This document shows, piece by piece, positions 24,839-33,598 of a stretch of DNA of 33,632 nt (position 1 is the stretch's first letter; the number at the start of each line of letters is the position of its first letter). This DNA comes from Fimbriiglobus sp. (GTDB lineage Bacteria > Planctomycetota > Planctomycetia > Gemmatales > Gemmataceae), in NCBI GenBank assembly GCA_025352235.1, contig JANXTU010000606.1:1-33632 (forward strand), read 5' to 3'. The notes beneath the pieces are model-generated. The model saw nothing but the letters and a program-made list of their open reading frames with translations, was not told the origin of the DNA and did not search any database. A program made the translations under genes and the position numbers.

Positions 24839-25378
24839 TTATACACCTTTCGCGGCTTTGACTTCGATCAATCGGGCTTCCGTGAGCGCGAACGCATTCT
24901 CCGCCTCCGGTGGCAAGCCCGGCTTCAAAACCGCCAAGTAGGTTTTGCTCCGCTTGACGGTTTTCTTGCGGAAGCCGGCGCTCAGACCCAAGCTGTCGGT
25001 GAGGTTGTCGTAAATATCCGCCAGCTTGCAGACGGTCACCGGCCACGGACCCGCGGCGAGCGCGGCGTGATATTTGACTTCGCGCTCCGCTTCCGGCAGG
25101 CGCATTTCCTTCGTGAGTGCCGAGACCCAATCGGCGACCTCGGTCCCGAATTCTTCGGCGATGTCGTCGTAATCGGTGGCGGTGTCTTCGATGGTGTCGT
25201 GGAGCAGCGCGGCCGCGAGGACCTTCGGATCGTCGATACCGAAAACGTGCCGGGCGATCAAGCAGACGCGGAACGGGTGGGACACGTAGGGCGTGTCTTT
25301 GTCCTTACGGACCTGATGCCGGTGGGCCCGAGCCGCAAACGCAGCCGCGGCGAAGAGGACTTTGTTGGAGTCGGGCAT
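24839..25378 (-). CDS. Stand-alone HD-domain hydrolase, MESH1/small alarmone hydrolase type
   Basis: This is a 179-residue protein made of a single RelA/SpoT-type HD domain with no synthetase, TGS or ACT domains. The metal and active-site residues are all visible: His34 in S-H-P, His60-Asp61 and Glu64-Asp65 in L-L-H-D-T-I-E-D, Asp121 in K-L-A-D, and Asn125. Their spacing matches that of animal MESH1, shifted by one residue, and the length is the same. Such enzymes remove the 3' pyrophosphate of ppGpp; MESH1 can also act on NADPH, so the natural substrate remains open. The ATG at 25378 is preferred to a GTG at 25471 that would add an unlikely Thr/Ser/Pro-rich tail. It lies 39 bases upstream of paralog B on the same strand. 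Confidence 0.87.
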   Translation of the reverse strand: MPDSNKVLFAAAAFAARAHRHQVRKDKDTPYVSHPFRVCLIARHVFGIDDPKVLAAALLHDTIEDTATDYDDIAEEFGTEVADWVSALTKEMRLPEAEREVKYHAALAAGPWPVTVCKLADIYDNLTDSLGLSAGFRKKTVKRSKTYLAVLKPGLPPEAENAFALTEARLIEVKAAKGV

Positions 25379-25501
25379 CGGCGTCACTTTCGATTCGGGT
25401 GCGGACGTTGCTGTTGATGTAGCCGAGATGGGCAAAGCTGCGTGTACGCCCGGCACCAGGGGCAATGTCACAGCAGAAGCCGCTGCTTCGATCTTCCCCC
25501 G

Positions 25502-25573
25502 AGCGGTGGGCGTGAGCCCCCGAGGAATGAAAGCGCCGGGAGTTCAATTCCTCGGAGGCTCACGCCCACCGCT
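25502..25573. repeat. 27-base-arm inverted repeat (REP/MITE-like)
   Basis: Arms 25502-25528 and 25547-25573 are complementary at 26 of 27 positions, around an 18-base loop. The element sits in the 340-base gene-free stretch 25379-25718, between the hydrolase start and the rpoD end. The remaining bases there hold only the hairpin at 25679-25699 and no convincing gene. The very high arm identity points to a recently spread or functionally constrained element. No terminal target duplication was recognised. Confidence 0.75.
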
Positions 25574-25678
25574 AAGATGAACTGCGAGGTTATTGGAATT
25601 GGTGGGCTTTGAAAGTGGGCAATGGACAGATATTTGAATGGCCACCAAAGTCAGCGACGAGCCACCGCTATCCCGAAC

Positions 25679-25699
25679 CCACCGGGACAAGCCCGGTGG
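25679..25699 (-). terminator. Hairpin downstream of rpoD
   Basis: CCACCGGG (25679-25686) and CCCGGTGG (25692-25699) form a perfect 8-base stem with a 5-base loop, 19 bases past the rpoD stop codon. There is no T-run, so it may protect the 3' end or work with Rho rather than act as a classical intrinsic terminator. Confidence 0.4.
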
Positions 25700-25718
25700 T
25701 TCGTCGATCATACGCACA

Positions 25719-27404
25719 TTACCCCACCGGCTGCGCCTGCGTTTTGCGGTTGGCGATGGCGGCGCCCCAGACGTCGAGGAAGCCTTCGAGTTGGCGGCTT
25801 CGCACCGGGTGCTGCAACTTGCGGACGGCCTTGGCTTCGATCTGCCGAACTCGCTCGCGGGTCACTTTAAAAATGCGGCCGACTTCTTCGAGGGTGTACG
25901 TGTAGCCGTCGCCGAGGCCGTAGCGGAGCTTGATGATCTCGCGCTCGCGGTACGTCAGCGTTTTCAGCACGTTCTCGATCTTGTCCTTCAGCATTTCGTT
26001 GGTCGCCGCGCTGACGGGCGATTCGACCGAATCGTCTTCGATGAAGTCGCCGAAGTAGCTGTCTTCCCCTTCGCCCACGGGGCGGTCGAGGCTGATCGGG
26101 TGCCGGCTGATCTTGAGGACGCGCTTGGTCTCTTCGTAGCTGATGCCCGCGGCCTTGGCGGTCTCTTCGATGGTCGGTTCGCGGCCGAGGTCTTGCAGCA
26201 ACTTCTTGGAGACGTTACGCAGCTTCGACATCGTCTCGATCATGTGCACGGGGATGCGGATCGTGCGGGCTTGGTCGGCGATGGCCCGGGTGATGGCTTG
26301 GCGGATCCACCAGGTGGCGTAGGTGCTGAACTTGAAGCCGCGGCGGTACTCGTATTTGTCGACGGCCCGCATCAGGCCGGTGTTGCCTTCTTGAATCAGG
26401 TCGAGGAAGCTGAGGCCTCGGTTGCGGTACTTCTTGGCGATGCTGACAACGAGGCGCAGGTTACCGCCCGACAGGTCGCGCTTGGCTTGTTCGTATTCGC
26501 CGAAACGCTGCTTCATGATCGCGACCCGGCGGCGGAGGCCGGCCGGTTCTTCGAGCGTGATGAGCATGAGGTCTTGGAGTTCCTTCCGCAGGTTGCTCCG
26601 TTCCTCGCGGGCGGATTTGATCCCCTTCAGCGCGTGGATCTGCTCTTCGAGGTCGTCCATCCGCGAGCTGATCTGCTCGAGCTTCTTCATCAGCGGCTGG
26701 ACTTTTTGCGTCCGGATCGACAATTCTTCGACCAGCGTGACGGTCTTGCGGCGGCGCAGTTTCAACCGTTTGCGGAGGTCATCTTTTTCGGTGTCGGTCA
26801 ACTCGGCTTCGATCAGCCGGTGGAAGTCGTCGACGTTCGATTCCATCAGCGGTTCGAGGGTGCGCAGGTTGTGCGGCATCCGCTGGAGAATCTTGTCTTT
26901 TTCGAGGTTCTCGGTCTGCGAGACCTTCACCGTGCGGTCGAAGGGGAGTTCGCCCAAGTGGACGCGCTTGAGCGTCTCGAAGACGTTCCGCATGGCGTAA
27001 TCGCACTCGAGCACTTTGCGGCGGAAACGCCGGCGGGTCACTTCGATGCGCTGGGCCAGCGAGACTTCTTGCTTGCGGTCGAGCAGCGGGATTTCGCCCA
27101 TCTGCGTGAGGTACATGCGGACGGGGTCGTCGATGTGCCGGCCGTCGCCGTCGTTGTCTTCGAACGCCGCAGTGGCTTCGATCACGGGGCGATCTTCGAC
27201 TTTGACGGCGGGGGTTTCTTCCTCGGCGTCCTCGGCTTCGATGAGCGTGATGCCGTGGGATTCGAGCAATTCTAGCAGATCGGGCAGGCGCTCGGGCTCC
27301 GCCGATTCGGGCAGAGCGAGGTTCACCTCGTCGTAGGTGAGCGACCCCGATTGCTTGCCCTTTTCGATCAGGGCCTTCAAAATCTCGTCGGCTTTCCAGC
27401 TCAT
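25719..27404 (-). CDS. rpoD: Primary sigma factor, sigma-70/RpoD
   Basis: This is a 561-residue group 1 sigma factor. The N-terminal 1.1-like region (residues 5-80) is followed by an acidic linker. Region 1.2 starts at D-D-P-V-R-M-Y-L. A long helical non-conserved region precedes region 2, with [20 protein letters not shown]-x-G-L-M-R-A-V and the -10-recognition block [14 protein letters not shown]. Regions 3 and 4 follow, ending with the helix-turn-helix T-L-E-E-V-G[15 protein letters not shown]. The protein directs RNA polymerase to housekeeping promoters. The ATG at 27404 has a strong GGGAGG 6 bases upstream. It lies 100 bases downstream of dnaG, as in the conserved macromolecular-synthesis operon. 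Confidence 0.97.
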   Translation of the reverse strand: MSWKADEILKALIEKGKQSGSLTYDEVNLALPESAEPERLPDLLELLESHGITLIEAEDAEEETPAVKVEDRPVIEATAAFEDNDGDGRHIDDPVRMYLTQMGEIPLLDRKQEVSLAQRIEVTRRRFRRKVLECDYAMRNVFETLKRVHLGELPFDRTVKVSQTENLEKDKILQRMPHNLRTLEPLMESNVDDFHRLIEAELTDTEKDDLRKRLKLRRRKTVTLVEELSIRTQKVQPLMKKLEQISSRMDDLEEQIHALKGIKSAREERSNLRKELQDLMLITLEEPAGLRRRVAIMKQRFGEYEQAKRDLSGGNLRLVVSIAKKYRNRGLSFLDLIQEGNTGLMRAVDKYEYRRGFKFSTYATWWIRQAITRAIADQARTIRIPVHMIETMSKLRNVSKKLLQDLGREPTIEETAKAAGISYEETKRVLKISRHPISLDRPVGEGEDSYFGDFIEDDSVESPVSAATNEMLKDKIENVLKTLTYREREIIKLRYGLGDGYTYTLEEVGRIFKVTRERVRQIEAKAVRKLQHPVRSRQLEGFLDVWGAAIANRKTQAQPVG

Positions 27405-27504
27405 GCGACGCCTCCCATTCCTGCGGACAACTGGCCCGGGACGGGGTCCCGGTCGAAGGGGGTCAGGTCGATCTCGACCGCGGCGGTTCGGGGGAACCGG
27501 AGGG

Positions 27505-29340
27505 TCAGTTGCTGCCGGGGGGCGAGGCTTTGGCTGGCGCTTGGAGTTTGCGGAGCAAATCCAGCGCAGCGGCATCGTCCATGCTGCCGGCCGCCAGTTG
27601 AGTCTGGACGGCCTTCTTCGCGAACTCCATTTCTTGCTCGGCGAATCGGTTCACGATCCGACCGAGCCATTCGGGGCGGTCATTCATTTGGCGGCCGACG
27701 AATTCCAATTTCATCGCCGCTTCGGCCAAGTCGGGCCGATCCATCAGACGAAACCGCAAACTATCCAAGTCGGCGGTGTGACCATCCTGATGCAAAGCAT
27801 ACAAGTCCGTGAGCATTCGGCGAAGGCCGGTATGTTGCAACATCGACGGTTGCACCCGTTCCGAGGCGACCGACACCAGCGGCGGCTCGGCCAAAAGCAG
27901 TTCCAACAGTTGCCGTTCAATGGCCGTGGCGGCGCTCGCTTTGGCCGTCGGCGGAGTCGGTTCTCGGCCCTCGTTTTCAGGAATCACCCGGCCCGGGCGC
28001 TGCTCGTTGCGGCGCCGTTCGGCCTTCAATTCGGCCAGTCTGGCCCAAACGGTCTCTTGCCGCAACCCGAGTCGGTGGGCCAACCGCGACACGATCAGTT
28101 CCTGCCGCACGGCCCCGATTTGGCTCGGCATCTCGGGAGCCAATGCCATCATACTCAGGATGGAGTCGACCACGCGCCGCGTTCCTTCCACCGTTTGGGA
28201 ATTTTCTTTGGAAAGGAGGATATTTAACTTGAACTCGAGGGCATCTTGTGCCGTAGCGAGCGCGTGGCGGAACAATTCGACCCCGCCGGGGCTGATGAGC
28301 AGGTCGCACGGATCGAGGCCATCCGGCAAGGACGCGACCGCCAATTCGACGTCTTGGCTCACGAACAATTCGAGTGCCCGATCGACGCCGCCCATGCCGC
28401 CGGCGTCCGCGTCGTAGACGATGATGACCTTCGGCGCATACCGCCGTAACTGATTGACGTGGATTGAGGTGAGGGCCGTGCCCATGGTGGCGACCACTTG
28501 CGGGATCCCGCATTGGTGGGCCATCATGACGTCGGTGTAGCCTTCGACGACGGCCAAATACCCGGCGGCGGCACCGGCGTGGCGGGCGAGGTCGAGGCCA
28601 TAAATCAATTCGCTCTTCTTGAAGAGGGGCGTCTCGGCCGAGTTGTAGTATTTGGGGGCGCGGGCCGCGAGCGGGGAATCGGGGAGAATCCGCCCGCCGA
28701 AGCCGACGGTTTGGCCGCGGGCATCGCGGATGGGGAACATCACGCGGTCGCGGAAGCGGTCGTAGTGACCGCGGTTTTCGTCGCGGGCCGCGATCAGGCC
28801 GATTTCCACGAGGACATCGGTCGGCAGACCGTCCCGCAAGGCCCATTGGACGAGCCAGTCGCCGTTGACCGGGGCGAATCCCAATCCGAATTGGCGCACG
28901 GACGGCCCGGCGAGTTTGCGCTCGCCCAAGTAGACCCGAGCATTCGACGCTTCGGCCTCGTCGACGAGGCACGTCCGATACTTTTCCTCGGCCCATTTCA
29001 TCGCTCGGAGCAACCGGCTACGGACTTCGTCTTGCGGGCTGGCCACCGTGTCGAGCTTGATCCCGGCTTTGTCGGCGAGCATCCGCAGGCATTCGCCGAA
29101 TTCGACCTTTTCGAACTTCATGACAAAATCGAACACGTCTCCTTTGGCATCGCAGGCCCAGCAGCGGAAGTTCTGGTACTGGCGGTCAATTTGCAGCGAC
29201 GGGCGGGTATCGTTGTGGAAGGGGCAGACGGCTTTGAGCGTCTTGCCGACGTGCGTGACGGGGATGTACGTCGAAACGACATCGTAGATGTCGTTGGCGG
29301 CCTTCACCTGTTTTTTCAGATCGAGCGAGATGCGGGGCAC
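27505..29340 (-). CDS. dnaG: DNA primase DnaG
   Basis: The 611-residue primase makes RNA primers at the replication fork. It shows an N-terminal CHC2 zinc domain with Cys39, His42, Cys60 and Cys63 ([10 protein letters not shown] and C-W-A-C). The catalytic core then has the [10 protein letters not shown] and G-F-G-G-R blocks, and a TOPRIM domain with V-V-E-G-Y-T-D-V and Y-D-A-D-A-G-G, which bind Mg2+. A C-terminal helicase-interacting region extends from about 440. The start is a GTG at 29340 with GGTGA just upstream. Its length is normal. The gene is followed by rpoD, but no rpsU lies upstream; instead there is a promoter, a repeat and a divergent Uma2 gene. Confidence 0.97.
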   Translation of the reverse strand: MPRISLDLKKQVKAANDIYDVVSTYIPVTHVGKTLKAVCPFHNDTRPSLQIDRQYQNFRCWACDAKGDVFDFVMKFEKVEFGECLRMLADKAGIKLDTVASPQDEVRSRLLRAMKWAEEKYRTCLVDEAEASNARVYLGERKLAGPSVRQFGLGFAPVNGDWLVQWALRDGLPTDVLVEIGLIAARDENRGHYDRFRDRVMFPIRDARGQTVGFGGRILPDSPLAARAPKYYNSAETPLFKKSELIYGLDLARHAGAAAGYLAVVEGYTDVMMAHQCGIPQVVATMGTALTSIHVNQLRRYAPKVIIVYDADAGGMGGVDRALELFVSQDVELAVASLPDGLDPCDLLISPGGVELFRHALATAQDALEFKLNILLSKENSQTVEGTRRVVDSILSMMALAPEMPSQIGAVRQELIVSRLAHRLGLRQETVWARLAELKAERRRNEQRPGRVIPENEGREPTPPTAKASAATAIERQLLELLLAEPPLVSVASERVQPSMLQHTGLRRMLTDLYALHQDGHTADLDSLRFRLMDRPDLAEAAMKLEFVGRQMNDRPEWLGRIVNRFAEQEMEFAKKAVQTQLAAGSMDDAAALDLLRKLQAPAKASPPGSN

Positions 29341-29408
29341 GGGTCACCGGAATCGTTCGGGTGGGCCGAGTCTCGGCGGCGAATGCGACCGTCCATGGTC
29401 GTGTCCGC

Positions 29409-29436
29409 ATTTTAAGCGGGGCGGGGTGAGCGTCAA
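29409..29436 (-). promoter_or_regulatory. Sigma-70 promoter of the dnaG-rpoD operon
   Basis: On the minus strand TTGACG (29436-29431, 5 of 6) and TAAAAT (29414-29409, 5 of 6) are 16 bases apart. The start point is expected near 29402, giving a leader of about 62 bases to the dnaG GTG. It is one of the clearest promoters in the window. The rest of the 382-base gene-free stretch 29341-29722 holds a 13-base direct repeat (29516-29545) and the inverted repeat at 29566-29680. Confidence 0.65.
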
Positions 29437-29565
29437 GCAGAGTCGAGCAATGTTACCATCGTCCGGTCGGAGAAGACTACTGAACGGCAAGCGACGCCGC
29501 GGCCGATGGATGACCCCGGCCGAATCGGGCAACCGGCCGAATCGGCACGACGGGCGAAGTCGGGT

Positions 29566-29680
29566 GTGCTGCGGCGGCGAGGTTCCAACTTGCCGCCAAA
29601 GTCCGCCGATGCGACCGCTCGAACACGAATGGCCAAAAAAACTCACTCGGCGGCAAGTTGGAAACTTGCCGCCACAGCAC
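29566..29680. repeat. Nested palindromic repeat with 32-base arms
   Basis: Arms 29566-29597 and 29649-29680 are complementary at 29 of 32 positions, around a 51-base spacer. The right arm contains its own perfect hairpin: GGCGGCAAGTT (29649-29659) with AACTTGCCGCC (29663-29673), loop of 3. The left arm has a decayed version of the same hairpin. Two palindromes in inverted orientation is the layout of REP doublets (REPINs). It lies 43 bases before the Uma2 start codon. Confidence 0.75.
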
Positions 29681-29722
29681 GCTCCGCGTGTAGACTAATC
29701 CCAGTTACCGGAGGTCCACGAC

Positions 29723-30316
29723 ATGGCGACGATGACCGCGGTGGGGCCGAGTGCTCCGTACATCCGGGACGATTACGAAGAACCGACCGACCGGGGCTTC
29801 GTGCTGCCGCGCGGTTTCGAATTCGTCGACGGCCAGTTGCAGGAGCTGAACGTGAGCCAGCTTTCCAGTTACATGGCCGGTGAATGCTTCGCCCGCATCC
29901 GCGAATTCGTGCGGCCGCGCCGTCTCGGTTGGGTCTTCCCCGAGGGGACGTCCTACCAGTGCTTCGCCGACGATCCGACGCGGATTCGGCGGGCCGATGC
30001 CGCGTTCCACTTGCTCTCGAAGTTGACGCTCGAGCAATTGCGCACCGAGGGTTACTCCAAGGTCGTGCCCGATTTGGTGGTGGAGGTCGTGTCGACCCAC
30101 GACGGCGCCGACGAGGTGAATCGCAAATGGATGGATTGGCTGAAGGCCGGCGTGTCGCTCGTCTGGGTGGTCCATCCGCACGATCGGACGATCCACGCCT
30201 ACACGGCACCGCGGTCCGTGCAACTGTTTTCGGAATCGGACATTCTCACCGCCGAACCGGTCCTCCCGGAGTTTCGCTTGCCGATGGGCGAGTTGTTCGC
30301 CACGCCCGCCGATTGA
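29723..30316 (+). CDS. Uma2-family (DUF820) restriction-endonuclease-like protein
   Basis: This is a 197-residue protein of the Uma2 family, which has a PD-(D/E)xK nuclease-like fold and is greatly expanded in cyanobacteria and planctomycetes. Visible family blocks are G-F-E-F-V-D-G-Q-L-Q-E-L (residues 33-44), R-R-A-D-A-A-F (catalytic-type Asp), P-D-L-V-V-E-V-V-S (Asp and Glu of the core), V-N-R-K-W-M-D-W-L-K-A-G, and V-W-V-V-H-P. The putative active-site residues look intact. The biological role of the family is not settled; nuclease activity is inferred from the fold. The ATG at 29723 has a strong GGAGG 8 bases upstream. It stands alone, with a REP-like repeat immediately upstream. Confidence 0.92.
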   Translation: MATMTAVGPSAPYIRDDYEEPTDRGFVLPRGFEFVDGQLQELNVSQLSSYMAGECFARIREFVRPRRLGWVFPEGTSYQCFADDPTRIRRADAAFHLLSKLTLEQLRTEGYSKVVPDLVVEVVSTHDGADEVNRKWMDWLKAGVSLVWVVHPHDRTIHAYTAPRSVQLFSESDILTAEPVLPEFRLPMGELFATPAD

Positions 30317-30367
30317 AGAACTCGTTTCCCCAATTTCCGATTTCCTCTCCAGTTTCTCGGCTATCCG

Positions 30368-30396
30368 TTCGACACGGGCGGCGCTAGAGTTATAAT
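30368..30396 (+). promoter_or_regulatory. Promoter of the small SHOCT-type gene
   Basis: A perfect -10 box TATAAT lies at 30391-30396. A -35-like TTCGAC at 30368-30373 is 17 bases upstream (alternatively TCGACA one base later with 16). The start point would be near 30403, giving a leader of about 60 bases. Confidence 0.55.
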
Positions 30397-30461
30397 GCCC
30401 CTGTCGCAAGGGGTTTGAACAGACCTTGCCCACGCGCATCCTGTGGGCCAGGAGGGCTTCG

Positions 30462-30800
30462 ATGTCGCCGGCCTTCGCAGTCACCAACCTGCTCGACAGC
30501 ACCGAATTCGTCGTGGGCACCGCCGCGCTCATCGCGGTGCTGCTCTCGGGGGCCGTCGTCATTTGGTACCTCGACCGCTGGCGGAAACAGCGCGAGCGCG
30601 GCGCGGCGGAATCGACCGAATCGCTGACGAACTTCCGGGCCCTCTTCGAGAACGGCGAAATCACGGAAGAAGAATACAAGCGGATTCGCGGCAAGGTCTC
30701 GACGCAGATGCGGCGCGAAGTCGGGTTGCCGATGCCCGCCACCGCGGAAGCCCCGGTCGAACCGATACCGCCGTCACCACCGCCCGATCCGACGCCGTAG
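30462..30800 (+). CDS. Small membrane protein with SHOCT-like C-terminal motif
   Basis: The 112-residue protein has one membrane segment at about residues 18-38 followed by a basic cytoplasmic stretch (W-R-K-Q-R-E-R). Residues about 56-80 read F-R-A-L-F-E-N-G-E-I-T-E-E-E-Y-K-R-I, which fits the SHOCT motif (short C-terminal helical hairpin) found at the ends of many small membrane or oligomerising proteins. A Pro-rich tail ends the chain. The ATG at 30462 has AGGAGG about 7 bases upstream, so it is preferred over a TTG at 30426. SHOCT proteins have no agreed enzymatic role; a scaffold or oligomerisation function is the usual guess. Confidence 0.82.
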   Translation: MSPAFAVTNLLDSTEFVVGTAALIAVLLSGAVVIWYLDRWRKQRERGAAESTESLTNFRALFENGEITEEEYKRIRGKVSTQMRREVGLPMPATAEAPVEPIPPSPPPDPTP

Positions 30801-30904
30801 CCCGAGGGGTCGAAGTCGCCGGAATCGGCTCCAGCGATAAAATCGACAAGACCGGCGAACCGATCCCCCGAAGCGCGTATTCGCAAACGAATATGAACTC
30901 CCGT

Positions 30905-30926
30905 AGATAATTTGTGAAGGTATAGT
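30905..30926 (+). promoter_or_regulatory. Weak candidate promoter region for clpX
   Basis: The 193-base gap upstream of clpX contains a short AT-rich patch with two -10-like boxes, GATAAT (30905-30910) and TATAGT (30921-30926). Neither has a convincing -35 box at the right distance, so this is a weak call. Confidence 0.25.
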
Positions 30927-30993
30927 TGGCGTCGGTACTCCACTCGGATCGTTTCACTCAGTCCCAATCTCAATCTCTCATTTCGGGGCCCCA

Positions 30994-32295
30994 ATGGCGG
31001 ATCGTGTAACGGGCGACGGCGGGGGCCGGAAACCCCCCGGCGCGGCGGGTCGGAACCGGAATGCCTTTTGTTCTTTCTGCCGGCGCAGCCACCGCGATGT
31101 CGGACCCTTGGTCGAAGGGCCGGGGGACGTGTACATCTGCGGCGAGTGCATCGACCTCTGCCAGTCGATCATCGACCAAGAGCGCAAACGCCGGGGCGGA
31201 CCGGGGGCCAAAACGGCGACCTCGAACACACCGTCGCCGCGCAGCATTAAAGAAAAGCTCGACCAGTACGTCATCGGCCAGCAGCGCGCCAAAAAGGTGC
31301 TCTCCGTCGCGGTGCACAACCACTACAAGCGACTGAGCCACGTCGACGCCAACCGCGGCGATGTCGAAATCGAAAAGAGCAACATCCTGCTCGTCGGCCC
31401 GACCGGCAGCGGCAAAACTCTGCTTGCTCGGACGTTGGCCAAGGTGCTCGATGTGCCCTTCGCCATCGGCGACGCCACGACGCTCACCGAAGCCGGGTAC
31501 GTCGGCGAAGACGTCGAAAACCTTCTGCTGAAACTTCTGCACGCCGCCGACTTCGACATCGAAGCGGCCCAGCGCGGCATTATCTACATCGACGAAATCG
31601 ACAAGATCGCCAAGTCCGGGAACAACGTCAGTATCACGCGGGACGTTTCGGGCGAAGGCGTCCAGCAATCGCTGTTGAAGATCTTGGAAGGCACCGTGTC
31701 AAACGTGCCGCCGCAGGGGGGCCGCAAGCACCCGGAGCAGCAATACATCCAGCTCGACACGACGAACATCCTTTTCATCGTCGGCGGGACGTTCGTCGGT
31801 CTCGACAACGTCATCAAAAAGCGCATCGGCCGCAAGTCGATCGGCTTCGGCAGCATCGCCGAAGACCGCCGGGAAACGGCGCTCGGCGAGATTCTCGCCC
31901 AAGTCACGGCCGAGGATCTCGTCGAATTCGGCCTGATCCCCGAGTTCATCGGCCGCTTGCCGGTGGTGGCCCCGCTCGACCCGCTGGACGAAGACGCCCT
32001 CGTGCGGATTCTCACCGAGCCGAAGAACGCGCTGGTTCGCCAATACCAGAAGCTCTTCGACATGGAAGGGGCCGAGTTGGTCTTCGAACCGGACGCGCTG
32101 CGCGAGATCGCCCACTTGGCCAAGAAGCGGGACACCGGCGCCCGCGGCCTGCGCAGCATCGTCGAAGAGATCATGCTCGACGTGATGTACGACCTGCCCG
32201 AGATGGATCGCAAAGGACACCACACCGTCACCGCCGATGTGGTCCGCAAGAAGATCCCGATGGTCATCCGCAAGCTCGAAAAGCTGAGCGCCTAA
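30994..32295 (+). CDS. clpX: ATP-dependent Clp protease ATP-binding subunit ClpX
   Basis: This is a 433-residue AAA+ unfoldase that delivers substrates to the ClpP protease. The N-terminal zinc-binding domain has Cys26, Cys29, Cys49 and Cys52. The AAA+ module shows Walker A G-P-T-G-S-G-K-T, the pore-1 loop G-Y-V-G-E-D, Walker [10 protein letters not shown], the R-K-H loop (G-G-R-K-H-P) and the ClpP-docking I-G-F loop (K-S-I-G-F-G). Sensor-2 lies in the T-G-A-R-G-L-R block. All hallmarks are intact. The N-terminus before the zinc domain is about 20 residues longer and Gly-rich. The ATG at 30994 lacks a good Shine-Dalgarno site. clpP, usually adjacent, is absent here. Confidence 0.97.
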   Translation: MADRVTGDGGGRKPPGAAGRNRNAFCSFCRRSHRDVGPLVEGPGDVYICGECIDLCQSIIDQERKRRGGPGAKTATSNTPSPRSIKEKLDQYVIGQQRAKKVLSVAVHNHYKRLSHVDANRGDVEIEKSNILLVGPTGSGKTLLARTLAKVLDVPFAIGDATTLTEAGYVGEDVENLLLKLLHAADFDIEAAQRGIIYIDEIDKIAKSGNNVSITRDVSGEGVQQSLLKILEGTVSNVPPQGGRKHPEQQYIQLDTTNILFIVGGTFVGLDNVIKKRIGRKSIGFGSIAEDRRETALGEILAQVTAEDLVEFGLIPEFIGRLPVVAPLDPLDEDALVRILTEPKNALVRQYQKLFDMEGAELVFEPDALREIAHLAKKRDTGARGLRSIVEEIMLDVMYDLPEMDRKGHHTVTADVVRKKIPMVIRKLEKLSA

Positions 32296-32301
32296 GCAGG
32301 T

Positions 32302-32327
32302 TCACCCCGCCCAAGCGGGCGGGGTGA
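32302..32327. terminator. Perfect 11-base hairpin between clpX and argG, overlapping the argG 3' end
   Basis: TCACCCCGCCC (32302-32312) and GGGCGGGGTGA (32317-32327) form a perfect GC-rich stem with a 4-base loop, 6 bases after the clpX stop. On the other strand the same bases encode the last residues and stop codon of argG. No T-run follows on either side. It probably serves as a shared hairpin end for both convergent transcripts. Confidence 0.55.
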
Positions 32328-33558
32328 CTTGGCCGTTCACCGCGAGCGCCCGGGCGCTCACTTGTAACACCCGCAGAAACCCCTCGCTGTCGGCGTGGTC
32401 GAAGCTGCCGATGGCTTCCATGCTGGCGTTCGCTTCCGAGTACAACTGGGCCGGCACATTGGTAGCGCCCTCGTAGGTCAGCGTCCCTTTGTAGAGCTTC
32501 AGCGCGATGGTCCCCGTGGCGAGCTTCGCGATCGGCTTCATCGCCTCGCGGGCCATGTGCGTGGCGAGGTCGAAGCCATAACCCTGATAAATCTGCTTCG
32601 CCATGAAGGCGCTCAGGGTGTCGTACAATTCCCGCGACCGGCGGTCGATGATCAGTTGCAGCAAGTAGCGGTAGGCCGTGCCGAGCAATTCCAATCCCGG
32701 TGCCTCATAGACGCCCCGGCTTTTGATGCCGACGAAGCGGTTCTCCACGAGGTGCGTGCAAATGCCGATGGCGTGTTTGCCGCCGAGGACGTTGGCTTGG
32801 TGAATCGCTTGGAACGCATTCACGGCTTTCCCGTTGATCGACACCGGTCGGCCGTGGTCGAAGTGCACCGTCACCGTTTCCGGTTCATTCGGGGCGTCCA
32901 TCGGCTTGACGCCCATGCCCGGCGTCACGAACCACGGGCCGACGGTGAGGTGCTCGAGCTTGCCAGCTTCGTGGGTCAGGCCGAGCAGGTTCGCGTCGGT
33001 GCTGTACGGCGATTCTTTGCTCGCCTTGATCGGCAGCTTCCGCTCGTTGCAATAGTCGATCATTTCCGTCCGGCCGCGGAAGCGGCTGAGGAAGGCGGGA
33101 TCGCGCCACGGGGCGTAAATCGTCAGGCTCGGGTCGAGCATGTTCGTGCAGAGTTGGAACCGCACTTGGTCGTTCCCTCGGCCGGTCGCCCCGTGGCCCA
33201 AGACTTTGATGCCGCGCTTCTGCATCTCGGGCACCAACCCCGCGACGATGACGTGCCGGCCGATGCCGGTGGTGTTCCAATAGTCCCCTTCGTACTTCGC
33301 TTGGAATTGGATCACCTCGATGCCCGACTCGGCGATCATATCGTGGAGCCGGATCGCGATATAATCGCTGGCGCCGCAGGCTTTCATGCGTTCGCCGACT
33401 TCATCGAAGTTCGCCTCGTCCGGTTGCGCGATGTCGGCCGTGAGCGCGACGACGCGCACGTCGTGTTCGGTGAGCCACTTGGTGACGGTGCAGGAGTCGA
33501 GCCCGCCAGAGGCGGCGAAGGCGACGGTTTGGCCCTTCAAGTCGGCGACGGTCGTCAT
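32302..33558 (-). CDS. argG: Argininosuccinate synthase
   Basis: The 418-residue enzyme joins citrulline and aspartate with ATP in the penultimate step of arginine synthesis. The N-terminal PP-loop reads A-S-G-G-L-D-S-C, where most family members have S-G-G-L-D-T-S. Further family blocks are T-A-D-I-A-Q-P-D-E, G-H-G-A-T-G-R-G-N-D-Q-V-R-F, Y-S-T-D-A-N-L-L-G-L-T-H-E-A-G-x-L-E and K-S-R-G-V-Y-E-A-P-G. The S-T-D-x-N-x-L-G-x-T-H-E-A block resembles the E. coli-type branch as I remember it. The ATG at 33558 has only a weak GAGAA upstream. The gene is convergent with clpX, 6 bases between stop codons, with a hairpin at the junction. Confidence 0.96.
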   Translation of the reverse strand: MTTVADLKGQTVAFAASGGLDSCTVTKWLTEHDVRVVALTADIAQPDEANFDEVGERMKACGASDYIAIRLHDMIAESGIEVIQFQAKYEGDYWNTTGIGRHVIVAGLVPEMQKRGIKVLGHGATGRGNDQVRFQLCTNMLDPSLTIYAPWRDPAFLSRFRGRTEMIDYCNERKLPIKASKESPYSTDANLLGLTHEAGKLEHLTVGPWFVTPGMGVKPMDAPNEPETVTVHFDHGRPVSINGKAVNAFQAIHQANVLGGKHAIGICTHLVENRFVGIKSRGVYEAPGLELLGTAYRYLLQLIIDRRSRELYDTLSAFMAKQIYQGYGFDLATHMAREAMKPIAKLATGTIALKLYKGTLTYEGATNVPAQLYSEANASMEAIGSFDHADSEGFLRVLQVSARALAVNGQVTPPAWAG

Positions 33559-33598
33559 GGTGTTCTCGGGAGTAGCCGGTGTGATGCCATTCGTTTAA

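Noticed and set aside
25638-27275. Long plus-strand open frame (545 codons) opposite rpoD
   Set aside because: rpoD on the minus strand is unmistakable, and the opposite frame has shadow composition rich in Phe, Val, Asp and Arg.
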